Source of the DNA: Tieghemiomyces parasiticus
Taxonomy: Eukaryota; Kickxellomycota; Dimargaritomycetes; Dimargaritales; Dimargaritaceae
Length of the DNA: 34,146 nucleotides
Assembly (NCBI GenBank): GCA_027575765.1
Contig: JANBPT010000478.1
Coordinates: forward strand, 1 to 34,146
Direction: 5' to 3'
The notes beneath the pieces were generated by a model. The model saw only the letters and a program-made list of their open reading frames with translations. It had not been told where the DNA came from and ran no database searches. Shown here one piece after another: positions 18,418 to 29,194 of the stretch. A program made the position numbers and the translations under genes. Within the stretch, counting starts at the first letter, position 1. Every line of letters starts with the position of its first letter.

Positions 18418-21400
18418 TCAATGGTAGCTCGAGCCGCTCGATCCCTCGTCCTCGGAGTCCAAGCGACGCCGTTTAGTCCGTCGACGATTCGTGCCCGCGG
18501 ACCCAGGTGACGGTCTCCCGGTAGGTGACGTGACGGACCCTTCGGTTTGTGAGGACCGCCCGCGGCGCAGGGGCTGGGACGACACCGGGGGACCGGGCCT
18601 CCCCCGGCCCTTCTCTGACCTGGCCTGCCTTTTCGCCCGCTTGGCCTGGCGACCTCGCCGTCGGCGCTGGCCGGAGACGCCACCGTCCGAGTCGGAGGCG
18701 ATGAAAGCTTGTTCATCCTCGGATTCACCCAGTAGCAGGTCATCGACCTCCTCCATCGTGTAGAGTCCGCGCGGGGGTGGTCGACGTCCGCTGGGTCGGG
18801 CCGACCGGGAACGCTTGACAACGTCGCCAAAGTCCGATCCGTCGGCGCTCTCCCCCTCACCGGTGGCTACAGCATCAGTGTCGTCGTCGTTGGACAGCTC
18901 ACCGGCGGAGTCTTCGCCGGACGGAACCGTACCAGCCTCCGGTTCATCGTAGTCGTCCGATTCGGAGCGGTACCGCGCGCGCGTGAAGCGGTGCAAAGTG
19001 TGACGATGGTCGCCGCCGCTACCGGAATCTCCCGAGGAGACGTCGAGTAGTAGCTTACGTAGGGGTCGCAGCCGCTCGCGCAGCTGACTCTGAAAGGTTT
19101 TGACGAGTTTACTGGCCGCGCGGGCGATGGCGCTCTGAGGCTCATTAAATAGGTTGGCATTCGTTTGAATCAGATTGATGTCGAAGGTGACGGCCTGGAA
19201 TTGAGATTATCGCCCGGGTTACGACGAAAAATATATGTATGGGAAGAATGCAAACAACGGTTAGCGGCTCGCCTTGGAACAAAATTTGTGCCATGATGTT
19301 CATCTCGCTTACTTCCAACCTGAAAAATTATGAAGAAAGAAAGAAAGAAAACAACTGTCCACTCACGACGGCTTATTCTCGCGACTTACCTCGATCCTTC
19401 GGTAGTACTTGTTCACCAAACGTTGTGAGACGGAATCTAGACACATTGGGTAGGCCACGGCGCTCAGGTACGATGGGTAGGCCGCGAAATCGACATGCTC
19501 CACGAAGACCTCGTATCGTACGTCACCACGTAGTTCCCCGACAAGGTCACGACACATGTCCGCCACAGGTTTCGGTAACCGCTCGGTAGTCGGACAGGTT
19601 AGGGCGCAGACCGGCAGCCGCGGTGCGCCGTCTTTACCACTATTACTATCCCCCTTCTCCTCCTCCTCTTCCTCCTCCTTGAGTGGGGTTTCGGAAACCG
19701 ACGTGTCCGGTCGCACCAGTTCCCAAGGACTCAACCACTCAGCGGGCCCGTGGCTGGGAGGATTCCACTCGACTTGAAATTGCTGCCACTGGAGTTCAGA
19801 GTAATTATCCTGTAAGGAATTGGCGACATTGTCCTTGTCGGAGAGATCGCCATGCAGGTGTGGCGCGGTGGCCGGTACGGACTTGGTTGCAACGATGCGC
19901 CCAGGATACCTTTCGGAGTCATTATAGAAGGCCACGACGGCGTCGCCGACCCGCAGATTCTGGCGCGCCGCCGCCTGATATTTGGCCAAGAGGACGATGA
20001 AGTCCGGGTTTGTATCAATATCGTGAAAATCGAGCGTGTGCGGCTTACCTGTACGCGTGAAAGGCGGGGGAATGTAACGTGGCGACGACGACGACGACGA
20101 TGATGACGCCGACGACTCCGGAGTTTCAATCTCGCTACTTTCCACATCAATGACACCTGCAGGTGGTTCCGGGCTTGCAGTCAACGCTTCAGGTGCCACT
20201 ATTATATCCTGTAACGTGAGCTGACACCAGGTAGGCGGGCCGACGCGGTACTGCACGTCGTGAATCTCGGCGAAGGTCACATCTGGCGTCGATGCAGTGA
20301 CTGTCCGCACCCTAAATTGGGACGCGAGGGGGCTCGCCTTCAGGAACTGGCGGTGGCCCTCGGCAAAGTACGCCACCAGGTCACCCACCTGCGGTTTGTA
20401 AGGGGTGACCTTGGGTGTGTTGTCGCCGACCCAGTCACCCAGGCCGCCAGCGGCCCCTGTCGCACTGTACGATGGCAGGGGTTCTGGTGTGCTGCCAGTG
20501 GTGTCATCGCCCTCGCGGTATTCGGATTTCATCTCGGCAGGCGATGACGACCCTTCACCATCATCAATATTGTCGTTATCTTCGGAGGTCGCTGCTAAGG
20601 CCTGAATATCCTCTGAATCACTGGCAAGTTGCACTCGTGATTTGCGCAGGTTAACCTTCAGCCGGATGGGACCATCCGGCCCAGTTGGTTTCATTTTTCC
20701 ACCGGCCCGCACCGGTCGCTTGTGGCTGGCCCCCGCGACAGATGAACTGCTCGCCTGGTTGTCCGAGTCTGAATCGAACAGGGCGGGAAGTTTCTCCCGA
20801 CGTTTATGGCTCAACGACGGCCCCAGCGGCGTCTCGGCCGATTGTGCATCGCCGTTGAGGCCATCCGAGTCACTACTATCGGTATAAATCTGGGCGCTTC
20901 GCTGGTGGTGCATTTGGAGGGCCACCGCAGAGGCGGAACTTTGGTGACCCAATTCCAAATCGACCCCCCGCGAGGGTGCGTTCCCGAGTGATGCATCGCT
21001 ATAGTTCAAGTCCGGTTCCGAGTCGGAACTTTCAATGTACGACCGCTGGGTTCGCTGCCGACGCAGGCGCTGGCGACCAGTGGACGAGGAGGGGGGTGAT
21101 GAGCCCTCGGAGGAGCTGGGACTTTCGGCATCATCTAACTCACCCGGCGGACCCCGGCGACTGCGGCGCTGGCTACGGCGTTGGCGGGTGGAGGATGGGC
21201 CTGCGGGTGGTGGGCGCCGACTGGAGCTGTTCCGGTTGCGCGCCAGGGCTGTGGAAATGGATTCGTCGGTGGCCGATCCAGCTGTGTCGGAGCGAGACCG
21301 CCGGCGTTTGCGACGACGTCGAGCCTCCCGTATGGCCCCGAACCCGCGAGTCCCGGTTGACGACCCGTACCTTTCGCCATCCGAATCGAATCCGTCTTCC

Positions 21401-24400
21401 TCATAGGGATCGAACCCGTTATCCTCCATGGCTTCGTCGTCGAAATAGATCCCAGCCCCACGGTCACCGTAGGGGTCCGTATCGGAAGCCGACTCACCCC
21501 CGGCGGAGGAGCCATGAAAGTCCTCGTCATCCTCGTCGTCGGGGAGGGGGTATATGGGCGCCTCGATGGCGAGCGGATCGTCCTCCGCGTCTCCGGCGGT
21601 CTCCGCAACACCGGCGTCCACGTTGCCTCCCTGGGCCCGTCCACGCTTACGCCTAGCGGCTAGGGCCGGGATGGTGGCGGTAACCAGCCCCTCAGCCTCG
21701 GGCGTGTTCAATTCGTCGTACAACTGCACCAGGCGGGTAAGGTCCCGTCGGGCGGCAATGCCTGGAGCCGGATCGGTCGGGAAGCGTAGGCCGTAGCCGG
21801 GTGGCTTCTGGGCGGCGTATTCACGACCGTCAAAATCTCGGATCGGGCCCTTAGGCAACAAGTGCGGGGCGATCTGGTAGAGCTCATCGACTACGTTGCC
21901 GCTGACGTCCAGCACGGTCGGCATGTAATCGGACATGAACATTTGGGAGCCGAACTGGCGCGCCGCGGCGAACTGAGCCGGATTGCAACCAAGACCAAAA
22001 AGTAAGCAAGCCCCATACTCATCGGTGACAGCGAATTGATACCCGTCCCCAGAGAAGCGGCCATCAAAGAAACGCCTGTCGGCGTATCGAAACTCCCGCA
22101 GCTTGGCTCCGGCTTCAATATCCCATAGAATAATGCGGCCGTCGTAGCCCGCAGTCATAACCACCCTTTCCGAAAGCGGGGTGGTGGCGATCACGTAGAC
22201 CTCGTCAGTGTGACCAATGAGCGCGTGGTGCAAGTAGCCCGTGGTGGAGTCAAAGACCTGCCAGGGATGGAGATTAGGAGGAGGGGTATGGATGATGAAA
22301 CGGCAGAAGTGGCAGGGTGTAATGGGTTAGCGGTGGGGTTAAGGGACGCTGAATTGACGGCGATTGGGACGGGCTACTCCCCCACCTACAACCGATTTCA
22401 CTTACCCGAACGGTACCCATAGAGCAAGCGATAATCACGTAACGGTCGTGTTGGGACCAGATAGCCATGGTGACGGGGAAGGTGCGGCTAGTGCCGGGTG
22501 GAGGTGGGGCGGTCTCGGCATCAGCGGGGGGCTGAGAATCGTGACCTTCCTCAGAGGGGTCCGCAGAGGCCGTACCGAGGGGGGCGCCGGGGGTCCGGTG
22601 GGCTAGGTGCGGAGACGTGGCCGCTGGCGGGTTCTGGCTTTCGGAAAGGACAATAGCCGTGTCGGCGACCAGCTCGGGGCCGGCCGTACGCATGTCAAAC
22701 TCGACCGAGGTCCAGGCCTTAGCCTCAGGCTGGAAAGTCCAGACCCGGGCCGTGCCGTCGGCTGAACTGGACAGGATACGGTAGTCGTCGCGGGCGTAGA
22801 GCAGGGCCGTCACATCACCGGTATGTCCCTCGAGACGGGCCACTAGCTTGGGTCGGTGGTCCAGTCGCGCTGATAGATCGTCATCAGGTACGCGCGTGGC
22901 ACCCCCCGCGGGGGTGTGGTAATAAGAACGGCGGGCGGAGATATCGACAGCAGCGGTGGTCAAGTCAGCCACAGTGGAGAATACGCGGATGACGCCGTCC
23001 GAACTGGCCACGGCGAAGTGCGACCCGGTATTATTGAAAGCCGCACATAGTACCGCGTCACGAGGACCGGTCCGACAGTCGAGGACGTAGGCCTCATCGG
23101 AGAAAGTGAGGTGGCGCCGTGACCACCGCCATAAGCGGACCATGCCGTCCTGGCAGCCCGCCAACATGAAGCGGGCGTCGGAGATGGGAGACGGGGAGAA
23201 AAGTAGACAGGCGATTGATTTGCGCTGACCAAGTCGGGTGCGAGGTGGGCGCAGGGTAGGGTCATTGGTGTTCGCTGGGTTAGGGGCGAACATAAAGTAC
23301 ATTGGCGCAGGGAACAACGTTGGTCGTCCCAGTGGGGGTTCGATCAAGGGCCTGGCGGCGCCGAGGGTCGCCCCCTTCCCTCCGTTATTTACAATCAAAC
23401 TCGCCGCTTATCATGCTGAAGGACTTACCGTTCCCACAACGTTGAGGCGGAGGACAGCCGCCGGGGCGCCGGTCGCCATGGTAAACACACGGATCACGCC
23501 GTTCTGGGCGGCCGTGGCCAGCAAGGTGTTCTCCTCATTAATTGAGATGTCCGTGATAACGTCTTGATGGCCTCGTAGTGTATTGATGAGGTAGCCCGAC
23601 CGGGCGCACCACACTTTGATTAAGAAGTCGTCACTACCCTACAGTGTCCGTGGAAGCGGGTCCGATCAGTAGAAACGAAGAGAGTAGATTAGTGGTTGCC
23701 CAATGACATCCACCTCGAGCTCATCGGTGTTCTAGGCGTAAGATGATGCATCCCGGCCGTCTGTACTAAACTCGACGAGGCTGGTCTATACTGAACGCTT
23801 GACAGAGCAGCGGTTGATTTCGAAAACATTAAATCAGATACCTCCGACCGGGCTACATCGCCATAATTGGGAGGGTGATTTGAGACCATCACAGCAAAGC
23901 TGGAGGCTGAAACCAATGAACCTACCGTGATCAATCGTAATCCTGTCTGATCGAACATGACGCAGAAGGAGGCGTACTTATGCCCGTGGACGCAAACCAA
24001 CTCTTCATAGTTGCGCAGCAGGGCAATAGGACAGGCGGGCGGGATGCGATTCGGACGAACCCGCGTACGATCCAGGTAGGTGTGATAATTGCGAACAACT
24101 CTTGTGGGTGGGTCCCGAATGGCACTGCTAGCTAGGAATGTAGTGAGCGTATACGGTGGGTCCCTGGTGAACGGTGCGGACCCGAGGGCCGGCAGACGGG
24201 TCACCGAGATTAGGGTATCGAGTAGGTGAGACGGGGTAACATGGGGAAACTGGTCGACCTATGGGAGGGGAGGGTAGAATGCGGAAAGAAGGGACATGAA
24301 TACGGGCGGGATGGTTAAAGACACAACTCAGCCACGCTGTGAGCGGAAGAATTCACCGACTTGTGGTGCGAAGAAAATCGTCATAGCGTTGAGAATAGAC

Positions 24401-24902
24401 ACCTTCACGGGTCTCAACTACCCATCGGCCCAGGGGTATCTGCTTACCAATTCCTCATAGGTCTGAAGATGGGGGCGGCCCAGCCAGTCGTAACGTCGGG
24501 GTAGGAGGTTGGCGTGGCTGTTCACAACGGGACGGAGGGCTGCTTGTAAGTCAGGCGTGCCCAATTCACGCAGTGCGTGCAAAATGAGGAAGAGGAGCTG
24601 CGTACGAAACGTAGATATAGGAGGGATCATCAGGCAGTGAGATAAGAAGCGATGGATGCCAAATGGGCCCGTGCAGCAATTAATCGCGCATTGCGGCGAC
24701 CACGTACACCGGGGCTTGGTGCAGACCATCCGCTCTCCGATTGAGTCAGCTGCCAACCAGCAAGCCAGCGGGTCATGTCAATATGGGACGGATCGGACGG
24801 GCAATGCGCAGGAAAGATGATTCGGCCTTATACTCTCGACTAGAGTGTCCAATATGCGAGCCGGCTTACCTCTAAATATGGGAGGGCGACCGATAGGAAC
24901 AT
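18418..24902 (-). CDS. PHIP/BRWD-like protein: WD40 repeats, CryptoTudor, one bromodomain (7 exons)
   Basis: Exons on the minus strand: 24902-24870, 24597-24448, 24258-23926, 23638-23429, 23224-22406, 22257-19390 and 19194-18418, giving about 1,729 residues. Splice sites are GTAAGC/GTAAGT/GTAGGT...AG and all introns are phase 0. The N-terminal helix region LELLFLILHALRELG...LLPRRYDWLG...TYEEL matches animal PHIP/BRWD. WD40 repeats cover about 145-600 (for example GSDDFLIKVW, TAGYDGRIILWD). A long acidic, Ser-rich disordered stretch follows. The CryptoTudor module spans about 1133-1365 (PYKPQVGDLVAYF; EWLSPWELV). The bromodomain spans about 1405-1510, with VAYPMCLDSVSQRLVNKYY and NANLFNEP, whose second Asn (about 1488) is the expected acetyl-lysine-binding residue. 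The tail is basic. It likely reads methylated/acetylated histones in the nucleus. Start codon and exon-5 boundary are uncertain: an acceptor at 23375 would add 50 residues. Confidence 0.88.
19335..19351. repeat. Short GAAA microsatellite in the last intron of the PHIP/BRWD-like gene
   Basis: About four copies of GAAA on the plus strand. On the coding strand this is TTTC, upstream of the CTAAC branch-like motif of the intron (19195-19389). Confidence 0.6.
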
Positions 24903-25213
24903 GTAAGGTATGGGGGCATGAGGAAGAGACAAGCCAGAAGGTCAGGGCCAGGCGGTGGTGTAAAATACGATGGTGTCCATTCCATACCCAAGGCGACCTT
25001 AACCGGCTGGCGGGGATTCGGATCCACCTGGCGCCCGGTCGTGGTCACTTTGGACAGATCGCGCGCTAAAATGGTACCCGGGGCCCACGGTAGCGACCGA
25101 TGGAGAGGCGAGGTAGTACCGGTCCGGAACTTACCTCGTTTATATTCGGCAGTCGGTGGCTTGGCGGCCGATGATAGGGCCGCTTGCGGCATGGCGCCAG
25201 GTGATGTCGGCAT
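24872..25213 (-). CDS. Candidate upstream exon or uORF at the 5' end of the PHIP/BRWD-like gene
   Basis: An ATG at 25213 opens a 113-codon frame beginning MPTSPGAMPQAALSSAAKPP with coding-like third positions. After 79 bases a perfect donor, GAG|GTAAGT, occurs (intron would start at 25134). A possible acceptor, TTTTAG at about 25066, is in frame, so the frame stays open with or without a 69-base intron. The frame ends in TAG just before the donor of the first assigned PHIP/BRWD exon. It could not be joined in frame to that exon. It may be an alternative 5' exon, an upstream ORF or a separate small gene. Confidence 0.3.
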   Translation of the reverse strand: MPTSPGAMPQAALSSAAKPPTAEYKRGKFRTGTTSPLHRSLPWAPGTILARDLSKVTTTGRQVDPNPRQPVKVALGMEWTPSYFTPPPGPDLLACLFLMPPYLTCSYRSPSHI

Positions 25214-28200
25214 GGCGAATAGGGCCCACGAGACTTGAGTGCTTGGGGAGCAATCAGAGCTCGCAGTTAAAGGGTCGCGGGTCGTTACGAATAAACCTAG
25301 TGAGGGATTTATCAACCGCGAAAAGAGACTGGGGATGTACTGACGAGCCCTCGGGCTGTGCTAGGGGGAGGAGAAGGAAAGGCGTATTATACGCGCAAGG
25401 CGAACTTTCAAGTCGTGTTCGTGCCTTAGAGATGCAGGTACTACCGAATGCTTTAGACGTGGCCAGGGGCAGACCGGAGATGCCGATGCGTCTTGAAAGT
25501 AGGATAACACCGACTGGTAGTTGGAGACCAACCCTAAGAGCGCCACGGCAGGAGAGGTACCGCGGACAGGGCAATCCAGCACGCCGCGTGTTAGTTGGCG
25601 ACCAGAGCGGGCGAACTTGTGGTATGGACCAGCTGCGCTGAAGCTGTAGGGGAGATGAACAATGAAAGGGCGAAGAGAGAGGGGCCCGCCAGCGGAAGTG
25701 GCGCAGATAACCCCCGCCGTGGGAAACTTGGCTCACGGGTAGGCCGCCATCAGAAGCGTGCCAGAAAACTATGGACGCGTGCCTGGACTAATGGCCCTAG
25801 CCCTTTCCTTATTTTTAACGCTGACTCGCCAATGCTGGGCATTACCGGTGCTGATCGGTTATCGCGGCGGACCGGCCAATGACGCCTAAGGGCTCATGGC
25901 GGACTATTTTGGGACACAGTTTGGTGGGTTGCTCCCGACGTCGTCAATGTACTAAGGCCACGCCAATCTTTTTGCTTCGTCGCGTACGATCGGCTGTTGA
26001 CTCGGAGATACCAGGACCCGCTCTTGTGGATCAGTCTTGCAAGTTCTAAAATATCAAGAACGAAAGCAGCCCAACGACCTTCAGAGGCATTTCGAGGACG
26101 ATGTGGATTTAGCCGGCGACAAGCCATTAAACATGTAGGGGGGGAGGACTCTTCCTGCAGTGCTCCACTGGTGAACCCAGCTGTTCGTCAGGTGACTTCG
26201 GCCTTACCAGAGAGTTTAACTCAGCACACGGCGCAACAGGGGGGGAGGGGCAGGCAGTGCCAGCCCCGAACTGCCGGATCATCTGGACTGGGAAACTATG
26301 GCTATACTGAGGGTGGGCTGGTATTAAATAGAAGCAGGCGGGTGGTGGGCGGCTAGCCTTGCCCTTGGGGAGGCGCTACTCTTGAGGGTTTTAGATCTTA
26401 TATTCTTTATTATGTTTCCCCGTGGATGGTACATTATGACCAACAGATTGCCTGCCTTAGATTCACTATAAATAAAAATTCACTTCACCCGGGGAGGCGC
26501 CACTGGAATCCAAACCCGCCTTACTCAGGTCGGGGGTGGATTATCCGTAAATGCAAGCTGTCATGACATAGTTTACTCGGCGGCAAATGGGGGGTCGGAG
26601 AGGGGGGTGGTGGGTGATACTCCGGCACGCGGTCCCATGCGGAAATTTATAAAACCATGCGCCATGGAATCACCCACGAAGCCTGGAAGAGACGCATGGA
26701 AGACCTTGGGAGGATCAGGCAGTAGCGCCTCTAGGATATCCACAATATGCTATGCTGGGCTGGCAGGCCGGAAAATAGCCATGGGCTGGGATCGTCGTCG
26801 CCCCCCTCCCGCTGGCGATAATCCCACCTTCGAGATCTACCCGGCCTGCAGCCAATCCACCCCAGCTGCACCTCCCCTTTCCACTGTTGTGTTGGCGAAA
26901 AATGATTCGCCACGGAAGTCCGGACCACTGTACAATGTCGAAGGAAGGCGCGTAATGGGTATGGCGAGGGAGTGACGATCCGGCGAGCATTCACCTGCCA
27001 TCGCTGTAGGTAGGGTGGCTGCGGGAGTGGGTGGACACTTAGTGCAGTGGTCAGGAGCGCAAGTGGAGACGCTTTGAAGCGGCAGCTCAAGCGGCGGGGT
27101 GCTGGCTTCCGGAAGGCGCGGAATATATCACTGTCGTTGATTACCTGCATTTCAGGCGATGCAAGCGGGAGGGTTGGGGAGGGGGCGGTACCACCGGGCC
27201 TGTGGCCCTCATGTCTGTATGTCGAGAAAATCAGGAGGGAGGGTGGTACAGCTTTGACCGCAGGTAACGCTGGCATACAGGTATCGCCAGCCTCCCTAAT
27301 GCGTCTCCCCTACCTACTGTGACTGACCCCGACGCGGCAGCCAGGCTCTATGCCGGTCACAGTTCATTACGACCCCGCTGTGGAATGCGAGTGCCTGTGT
27401 CAGCTTTGCCCAAGCGGATGGGAATAGATTCAGGACGGCCCCGAGGTGGAGGGCTGGCGCATCCTGCCATGCACACAGACACCCTCCACGACGAATAGCG
27501 CAGGTGTGGCGGTGGCGACGGCTGACGAATCCGCCTGCTGCTGTCTACCATAGAAACCCTCGCGAACTATACACTGGGGGTACGTGAGGCTCCCGCCGTG
27601 GGCCAATCCCCGCCGCTGCGGCCCATCGCTAGTGTGCGGGGCTCACAGGTGTAACCAGCCCGGGGCTTTACAAACACCGGGTCCGTCCATCAGCCAACCC
27701 AGCCGGCCAGCCCAGCTCCCCCCTTACTGGCAATATGCTGCGCAGTAGTCGGGGCTCCTGGCTGCGCTCATTGAGGTACGACCGCTCCGCCGCGCCGAGG
27801 GGGCTGCGCAGTGTGTATATAAAGGCTGGCGTTCCTCGACTGCCCTTTCCTGGATTCCGGTTGCAACTTTCCGCGGCCCACCTAAGCAACTTCAGATCGT
27901 TCAACATCCCAACGAAACTAACCTCTGCAAGCAAAGGGGCCAGACCCAGTGCTTCCCTGTGGTTTCCGTGGCCATTTCCCCAACTTTTCATTACACGCAG
28001 CTGTCCGTCACTCATTGACGGCCCTGGTTCCTTGTTGCACCACCCCCACTCCACTATTTCTTACTGCTTCTCAAGAAACCCCGGCCCGTAGCCCGTGGCT
28101 GCACACAAACCACTCCGGCACTGCCCTCCGCCAACTGGTCGCCTGGTTACTTTCCTGACGCTCCTTTCGTGAGCCCTGGCTTCCCTCCTCTGGCCCCGTC

Positions 28201-29194
28201 AGTAGCGTGCGATTCCATTCGGCTGAGTTCACAATAACTTCGGGTTTTAACAGCCAAGTCCCCCAGGCATTCTTCCTACATCCCCTCTCAGACCCCGCCC
28301 ATCAGTAGCCGCTGGGCACTGCCACACATATGCACGCTTCTCTGCCAAGGTTTCTCGCGACGCCCAGCCCTCTCATCCTACTTGATGCCTGACCACTCGT
28401 CCGCGTCGTAAAAATCTCTCCTCCCATCTCTTGTCTCCACCTTACTCGTCACTTTTTTTCTAGTTTTTCGAGGTCTCCTGGGCCGCCTGACCCCGTTATT
28501 CTTCGCGTCGCGCCCCCTTTTTCTTCAAAGCTTCTCTCTAATCTCGTCATTTTTTTGCGAGGGGTCATCCCATCGCCGACAGTCCTCACACTCTCTGCGC
28601 ATCCCGCTCTTCCCTCTTCTTCTGCGTCCTTCGTATCTCCCTACCGACCCACGGCTGTATTCGTGGACACCGAACTGCCTGGGGCGACTCGTTCATATCC
28701 TTACGTGAATTCTCTGTCGACCACCCGCCGTCCTCGCGCATCATCCGGTGCCCCTCTCCCCGCCCGCACCGTTTCCACACGCGTCGTGCTGGCCCCCCTT
28801 GCCCTCATCCGTGGCCGCACTGTCTCTCCCACACTTGGGGGATCCCCCCATCTCTTCCGATACCGGGCGGAACCGAAATACGTCACCACACGCTTCCATC
28901 CCTCTCTCACCGCCTTTGTCGGCCACCATTGCGCCACGACCGCCGCCGCCACCATCAGCTTCACATTCCTGTCGCGGTGTCAACTAAATACCTCACTGTT
29001 CCCGCTGTTCATAACAACCGTTCCGAATTGTCCGCAAGTCGGGTCCGTTTCTAACGCGAATCCACGCGCAGTGCCTTCTCTCGTCCCCTTTCCTCGCTCT
29101 ATTATTACCAGCCGCGCCTGCATGTCGCACCCAGTACCACCACCACTGTTTCAGTAATCTCTCCACTAATTCCCCTGCCTGGTCCCCTACTCCA
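25214..29194. other. 4 kb intergenic region, pyrimidine-rich toward the capping-enzyme gene
   Basis: No ORF is convincing. The left half (25214-27700) has many short ORFs on both strands without codon bias. From about 27850 to 29190 the plus strand is strongly C/T-rich with few ATGs, as in long fungal promoters and leaders. A TATATAAA box lies at 27816-27823. A 200-codon ORF at 28555-29157 starts with TTG and follows the C-rich composition, so it is not taken as a gene. A TTTCAG at about 29150 could be the acceptor of a leader intron. Confidence 0.55.
27816..27823 (+). promoter_or_regulatory. TATA box TATATAAA, possible start of a long leader
   Basis: The same octamer as at 14647. The sequence after it turns pyrimidine-rich, as is common around fungal transcription starts. 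The next supported plus-strand ATG is 29195, about 1.37 kb away, so either the capping-enzyme-like gene has a very long or spliced leader, or this drives an unrecognised non-coding transcript. Confidence 0.35.

Noticed and set aside
19310..19330. Possible 7-base micro-exon (TTTTTCAG|GTTGGAA|GTAAGC) in the last intron of the PHIP/BRWD-like gene
   Set aside because: Including 7 bases would break the frame. The direct junction YYRRIE|AVTFDIN gives exactly the same bromodomain spacing as animal PHIP.
21395..21415. tRNA T-loop-like GGGTTCGATCCC on the minus strand
   Set aside because: It lies inside the coding sequence of the PHIP/BRWD-like gene (GFDP codons), with no matching acceptor or anticodon arms.
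26731..27276. 181-codon minus-strand ORF
   Set aside because: No good start, mixed codon use, no recognisable domain; overlapping ORFs on both strands are equally long.
27735..28091. 118-codon ORF starting MLRSSRGSWLRSLRYDRS, resembling a mitochondrial presequence
   Set aside because: A strong TATA box lies inside it, codon bias is weak, and the remainder is low-complexity Pro/Ser-rich sequence in a pyrimidine tract.
28555..29157. 200-codon ORF before the capping-like gene
   Set aside because: It starts with TTG and has no ATG until near its end. Its composition simply follows the C/T-rich strand; no domain was seen.
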